Assembly: GCA_039925145.1 (NCBI GenBank)
Contig: JBDSZL010000009.1
Coordinates: 1 to 47,369, forward strand
DNA: 47,369 nt
Direction: 5' to 3'
Source of the DNA: JBDSZL01 sp039925145
GTDB taxonomy: Bacteria > Acidobacteriota > Vicinamibacteria > Vicinamibacterales > SCN-69-37
Under the pieces are notes generated by a model. The model saw only the letters and a list, made by a program, of their open reading frames with translations, had not been told where the DNA came from and ran no database searches. Position 1 is the first letter of the stretch. Every line of letters starts with the position of its first letter. This document shows, piece by piece, positions 43,624-47,369 of this stretch. The translations under genes and the position numbers were made by a program.

Positions 43624-44388
43624 GTGAAACGACAGCCGGTGGTGGAGCGGGGCCGCGGCCTGCCCCTGATCCTCATCCCCGGGATTCAAGGCCGGTGGGA
43701 GTGGATGGAGCCGCTGGTGAGCGCGCTCGCCGAACATCGGCGTGTGTTGACGTTTTCGCTCAATGAGGCCTCGGGTGCTGACCTGTTCGATGATTGGGCC
43801 GAACGCATCGACCGCTTGCTGGAACATGCGGACGCCGATCGGGCGCCCGTCGTCGGCATCTCCTTTGGCGGAATCATCGCGGCACGCTACGCTGCACGCC
43901 GGCCGCAGGCAGTTGAGCGCCTGATCCTGGTGTCGACGCCCGGGCCCGACTGGCGCCTGCAGGGCTTCTCCGCAGCCTGCGTGCGTCATCCGTGGCTCTA
44001 CTTCCCCCTCTTCGCGGCTCGCGGCGCCCTGCGCCTGGCACCCGAAACGCTCGCGGCCTTGCCCTCATGGCCCCAGCGCGGCGCCTTTGCGTTGAGCTAC
44101 GGCCTCCGGACGCTTCGATACCCGGCGAGCCCGGCGGCGATGGCGGCCTGGGTCCGAACGTGGATGGCGACGAGCATGGCGGCCGAGATTGGCCGAATCT
44201 CAACCCCTACTCTGCTGATCACGGGCGAACCGGACCTCGATCGCGTCGTGCCTGTCGCCAGCACCCTGGAGTATCTGGCGCTTATTCCAGGTGCCCAACA
44301 TCGCACCCTCGGGCGCACGGGGCATCTGGGGATTCTCACGCGCACGACGGAGTTCGCCCGCGTCGTGTGCGATTTCATCAAGGAGTGA
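43624..44388 (+). CDS. Alpha/beta hydrolase
   Basis: This 254-aa protein with the alpha/beta hydrolase fold has oxyanion region LILIPGIQGRWEWM, nucleophile Ser80 in VVGISFGGI, an acid candidate in ITGEPDLDRVV and His234 in GRTGHLG. Substrate is unknown; esterase or lipase-like activity is plausible. The start is GTG. It is divergent from csoR by 113 bases. Its stop lies next to a strong ribosome site of the next hydrolase (AAGGAG), which suggests a two-gene operon possibly under CsoR control. Confidence 0.85.
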   Translation: MKRQPVVERGRGLPLILIPGIQGRWEWMEPLVSALAEHRRVLTFSLNEASGADLFDDWAERIDRLLEHADADRAPVVGISFGGIIAARYAARRPQAVERLILVSTPGPDWRLQGFSAACVRHPWLYFPLFAARGALRLAPETLAALPSWPQRGAFALSYGLRTLRYPASPAAMAAWVRTWMATSMAAEIGRISTPTLLITGEPDLDRVVPVASTLEYLALIPGAQHRTLGRTGHLGILTRTTEFARVVCDFIKE

Positions 44389-44393
44389 CCGAC

Positions 44394-45047
44394 GTGCTCA
44401 TGCAAGTCCCTGGTCCATCAGGCGCACTCGAAGCCCTGCTCGACAGTCCGCAGTTACCGCCGAACGGCGCCGCAGCCGACGGTTCGACGCGCGCGGCTGT
44501 GGTGTTCGCTCACCCGCATCCGCAGCAGGGTGGGACGATGCATACCAAGGCGGTCTATCAAGGCGCGAAAGGCCTGGCCCGCATCGGCTGCTCGGTGCTG
44601 CGCTTCAATTTTCGTGGAGTGGGCGCGAGCGCCGGATCTTTCGACGCCGGACCAGGGGAGCAGGCAGATTTCTCGGCCGCCCTCGATTACATGAGCCAAC
44701 GTTTCCCAGGTGTTCCGCTCTGGGCGGCTGGATTTTCGTTTGGCAGCTGGGTGGCGCTCGAAACAGGCGCTCTGGATCCCCGCGTCTCCGTGCTGATTGG
44801 CATCGCGCCACCCGTCGAGCGTGAAGGGTATGTCTTCGAGCATGTCCTCACATCGCGCAAACCCAAGTTCCTCATGCAGGGGAGCCTCGACGAGCTTTGC
44901 CCGCTGCGAGAGCTCAGGGCCTTCTACGCCAGGCTCGAAGAGCCCAAAGAGCTTGCCGTCATCGATGGCGCCGACCATTTGTTCACCGGCCGTGCGGGCG
45001 AGGTGGGTGAAGCGCTCGAAGACCTGCTCGCCGACTTCAACGGCTGA
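44394..45047 (+). CDS. Alpha/beta hydrolase with HPHP motif
   Basis: This 217-aa hydrolase of the COG2945-like type has the lead motif AHPHPQQGGTMHTKAV (about 39-53), RFNFRGVGAS as the second strand, nucleophile Ser115 in AAGFSFGSWV, Asp166 in GSLDELCP and His195 in GADHLF. The GTG start is supported by AAGGAG eight bases upstream, overlapping the end of the previous gene. Such proteins often act on small esters or peptides; specificity is unknown. It is co-transcribed with the first hydrolase, and the DUF1684 gene follows after 32 bases. Confidence 0.85.
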   Translation: MLMQVPGPSGALEALLDSPQLPPNGAAADGSTRAAVVFAHPHPQQGGTMHTKAVYQGAKGLARIGCSVLRFNFRGVGASAGSFDAGPGEQADFSAALDYMSQRFPGVPLWAAGFSFGSWVALETGALDPRVSVLIGIAPPVEREGYVFEHVLTSRKPKFLMQGSLDELCPLRELRAFYARLEEPKELAVIDGADHLFTGRAGEVGEALEDLLADFNG

Positions 45048-45079
45048 CTCGAGCACGAAGAATGGGAGAAAATGCGCTC

Positions 45080-45751
45080 ATGACTACACCGCTGCGGGTC
45101 CTGGCGCGCACGCACTGGATGGGCCTTGGCAGATCGACGCTCGCGGTTTTCGGCATGCTGGTGCTGATGGCCGCATGCTCGTCAGGGCCCCCGCCGCCGG
45201 TCGCTCAGCACCCCATCGCCGAGAAAACACAAGCGGATCGCGCCACCAAGGACGTCTTCTTCAGGACCGGCCGCGACTCACCGATTCCGGCGGACAAGCG
45301 CGCGGCGTTCAAGGGACTGTCGTACTATCCCGTCGACTCGGCGTACCACGTCCCTGGGTCGCTGCATCAGGACCGATCGGGGCCGCCTGTGGTGATCGAG
45401 CTGCAGACATCCACGCACCAGGTGAGGCGCATGGAGCGGGTTGGCTCCTTGCAGTTCACGCTCAGCGGCGCCACCTATAAGCTCTCGGCGTTTGCTGGCG
45501 AGGACGAGGGGCTTTCGCGCCTCTTCGTCCCGTTCGGCGATCTGACGAACCGCACCGATACGTACGGCGGCGGTCGCTATCTCGATCTCGATCGTACCGC
45601 CACGGGTCTTTACGATTTGGATTTCAACGCGGCGTACAACCCGTATTGCGTCTACAACCACACCTACGAGTGTCCTATTCCGCCTGCCGAGAACCGGTTG
45701 CCGATCGCCATACGGGCCGGCGAACGGATGCCCGAAGGCGCCGAACAATAA
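45080..45751 (+). CDS. DUF1684-domain lipoprotein
   Basis: This 223-aa protein has a signal and lipobox (MLVLMAACSS, Cys about 33). The mature part holds a DUF1684 domain: RTGRDSPIPADKRAAFKGLSYYPVD, and the C-terminal signature YNPYCVYNHTYECPIPPAEN. The enzyme-like fold has no proven function. A second ATG at 45062 adds six residues; the one at 45080 has GGGAGA upstream. It ends at a hairpin terminator. It may form a unit with the two hydrolases. Confidence 0.85.
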   Translation: MTTPLRVLARTHWMGLGRSTLAVFGMLVLMAACSSGPPPPVAQHPIAEKTQADRATKDVFFRTGRDSPIPADKRAAFKGLSYYPVDSAYHVPGSLHQDRSGPPVVIELQTSTHQVRRMERVGSLQFTLSGATYKLSAFAGEDEGLSRLFVPFGDLTNRTDTYGGGRYLDLDRTATGLYDLDFNAAYNPYCVYNHTYECPIPPAENRLPIAIRAGERMPEGAEQ

Positions 45752-45786
45752 AAAAGCCCCCGTCCGGCGCGAGGCCAGACGGGGGC
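45750..45786 (-). terminator. Intrinsic terminator of the glutamine synthetase gene
   Basis: GCCCCCGTC (45756-45764) and GACGGGGGC (45778-45786) form a 9-bp stem. On the minus strand the A-run 45750-45755 becomes UUUUUU after the hairpin, as in a classic terminator of the leftward glnA/glnN gene that stops at 45821. It may also stop the plus-strand lipoprotein gene, though without a U-run on that side. Confidence 0.85.
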
Positions 45787-45820
45787 GCGTGGGTTGCGGG
45801 GCCCAGGGGCGCCGCCAGTC

Positions 45821-47369
45821 TTACTTGATAAACAGCATCTCCCTGTACGTCGGCAGCGGCCAGAGTTCGTGCGGCATCATGACCTCCATCTGATCGCCTG
45901 CGTCGCGCAGTGCGGCCATGGCCGGAACGATGGTGTCGCGTGTGAACTTGGCGTGCTTCTCGGCGGTTGGGGCGTGCTGTTCGAGGGCCTTTGCCAGCTT
46001 TTCCGTGTTGGCGCGGAGCGCGTCGAGCAGCCCGCTGAACCGATCGAGAACTTTCTTCGACTCGCGAGTGGACCCGCCAGCGTCACGGACGGCGCTCACC
46101 GACTGCGCGACATCGCGCTGATACCGCAGCGCGGCCGGCAGGATGTACCGGTTCGACATGAGCACCATCATCTGCGCCTCGACGTTCAACGTCTTGACGT
46201 AGGTCTCGAGATTGACCTCGTGGCGGGCGTGGAGCTCACGCGAGTTGAGTACTTTGTATCTCTCGAACACCTTCACGGTCTCGGGCTTCATGAGCTCTGG
46301 CAGCGCATCCACCGTATTGGTGAGATTCAGCAGGCCACGCTTGGCCGCGTCCTTGCGCCAGTCGTCTGAATAGCCGTTCCCGTTGAAGATGATGCGCTTG
46401 TTCTCTTTGATGAGCCTCGAGAGCAGCTCGAGCGCGGCGGCTTCGATCGACTTCTTGCCCTTGCCGCTCACTGCGGCCTCGAGTTCCGTGGCGATGTAGT
46501 CGAGCGACTCGGTGACCGCCACGTTGAGCGAGATGTTCGGGAACGCGATGCTCTGCCCCGAGCCAACGGCTCTGAACTCGAACTTGTTGCCGGTGAACGC
46601 GAACGGACTGGTGCGGTTACGATCGCCGGCATCCCGCGGCAGCTTTGGCAGCACCGACACGCCCGTGTCGAGCATGCCGCCTTCTTTCGTCGTCTTCGCC
46701 GTGCCCTTCTCGAGCTGCTCGAAGATGTCGGTCAGCATGTCGCCGAGAAACACGGAGATGATGGCCGGCGGCGCCTCGTTCGCGCCGAGGCGATGGTCGT
46801 TGCCGGCGCTGGCAATCGACATCCGGAGCAGGCCCTGGAACTTGTTGACCGCGCGCAGGACCGCGGCACAGAAGATCAGGAACTGGATGTTCTCGTGCGG
46901 CGTCTTGCCCGGGTTGAGCAGGTTGTTGCCCTGGTCGTCGCTCATGCTCCAGTTGAGATGCTTGCCGCTGCCGTTCACGCCGGCAAACGGCTTCTCGTGA
47001 AGCAGACACGCCAGGCCGTATTGCGTCGCCACCCGGCGCAGCACCTCCATCGTCATCATCTGATGGTCGGTGGCCACGTTGGCGTTTTCGAAGATCGGCG
47101 CAATCTCGTACTGACTCGGGGCCACCTCGTTGTGGCGTGTCTTGACCGGGACGCCGACCTTGTAGAGCTCGGTCTCGACGTCGTGCATGAAGGCAAGCAC
47201 GCGATCCGGGATCGATCCGAAGTACTGATCCTCGAGCTCCTGGCCCTTCGGCGGCTTGGCGCCAAACAGCGTCCGGCCTGCGTTGATCAGGTCAGGACGC
47301 GCAAAGTAGAAGCTGCGGTCAATGAGGAAGTACTCCTGTTCGGGGCCGCAGGTTGTCGTGACGCGCTGC
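45821..47369 (-). CDS. glnN: Glutamine synthetase type III (GlnN), N-terminus off window
   Basis: About 515 C-terminal residues are visible and the frame remains open at the right edge. Type III GS (about 700+ aa) makes glutamine from glutamate, ammonia and ATP. Blocks seen are TCGPEQEYFLID, FGAKPPKGQELEDQYFGS, TRHNEVAPSQYEIAP, VNGSGKHLNWSM, SIASAGNDHRLGANEAPPA and RNRTSPFAFTGNKFEFRA. The C-terminal helical part (ARHEVNLETYVKTLNVEA) is specific to GSIII. The start, promoter and any nitrogen-control site lie outside. A hairpin terminator follows the stop. Confidence 0.96.
   Translation of the reverse strand, partial: QRVTTTCGPEQEYFLIDRSFYFARPDLINAGRTLFGAKPPKGQELEDQYFGSIPDRVLAFMHDVETELYKVGVPVKTRHNEVAPSQYEIAPIFENANVATDHQMMTMEVLRRVATQYGLACLLHEKPFAGVNGSGKHLNWSMSDDQGNNLLNPGKTPHENIQFLIFCAAVLRAVNKFQGLLRMSIASAGNDHRLGANEAPPAIISVFLGDMLTDIFEQLEKGTAKTTKEGGMLDTGVSVLPKLPRDAGDRNRTSPFAFTGNKFEFRAVGSGQSIAFPNISLNVAVTESLDYIATELEAAVSGKGKKSIEAAALELLSRLIKENKRIIFNGNGYSDDWRKDAAKRGLLNLTNTVDALPELMKPETVKVFERYKVLNSRELHARHEVNLETYVKTLNVEAQMMVLMSNRYILPAALRYQRDVAQSVSAVRDAGGSTRESKKVLDRFSGLLDALRANTEKLAKALEQHAPTAEKHAKFTRDTIVPAMAALRDAGDQMEVMMPHELWPLPTYREMLFIK

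Overview
The window is GC-rich, densely coded bacterial chromosome with no transposase, integrase, phage or plasmid gene that I could recognise. The best guess is a member of the Acidobacteriota, probably of the Vicinamibacteria type. That is an inference from two tandem secreted proteins of the 'VWFA-related acidobacterial domain' type, a type III glutamine synthetase, a deoxyhypusine-synthase-like enzyme, an acidobacterial style of secreted-protein content, and frequent GTG/TTG starts. No rRNA or other decisive phylogenetic marker is present.

Left part (1-13.1 kb). An Fe-S assembly operon reads leftward: Rrf2 regulator, A-type carrier, sufB, sufC and sufD (cut by the left edge). A convincing promoter overlaps a palindrome just upstream of the regulator. 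Behind it lie a MoeB/MoeZ-like E1 enzyme fused to rhodanese, a PafA-like secreted phosphatase, rmuC, a ubiE-type methyltransferase cluster, and a manganese module (DtxR/MntR-like regulator, Nramp transporter, universal stress protein) that ends in a cluster of 13-bp palindromes.

Middle part (13.1-30.4 kb). Queuosine/7-deazaguanine genes queD and queC are divergent. They are followed by a PIN-like protein, the deoxyhypusine-synthase-like enzyme, fabI behind a Cys/Gly-Asn-rich protein, a secreted S41-like protein that lacks the usual catalytic lysine, a GT87-like glycosyltransferase, and an iron-uptake cluster (feoA, feoB, a small Cys-containing membrane protein, an OsmC protein). Then come gph, a poxvirus-type topoisomerase IB, and an MBOAT acyltransferase translationally coupled to an SGNH-like partner, presumably for acylating an exported glycan.

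Right part (30.4-47.4 kb). A run of six exported or membrane proteins (two VWA proteins, a lipoprotein, a TPR protein, a small membrane protein, a Tyr/Gly-rich duplicated protein) faces a leftward operon. That operon encodes a CHASE2-class III adenylate cyclase, an M48 metalloprotease and an MscS-type channel carrying an intact cyclic-nucleotide-binding domain. It starts 22 bases behind a tRNA-Glu(CTC) gene. A cyclase, a protease and a cNMP-binding mechanosensitive channel in one translationally coupled unit is the most interesting system here. After it come heme A biosynthesis genes (ctaA, ctaB, DUF420), a CsoR-type copper sensor, two alpha/beta hydrolases, a DUF1684 lipoprotein, and a type III glutamine synthetase that runs off the right edge.

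No intergenic stretch exceeds about 250 bases. Functions are read from motifs by eye; no database search was made.
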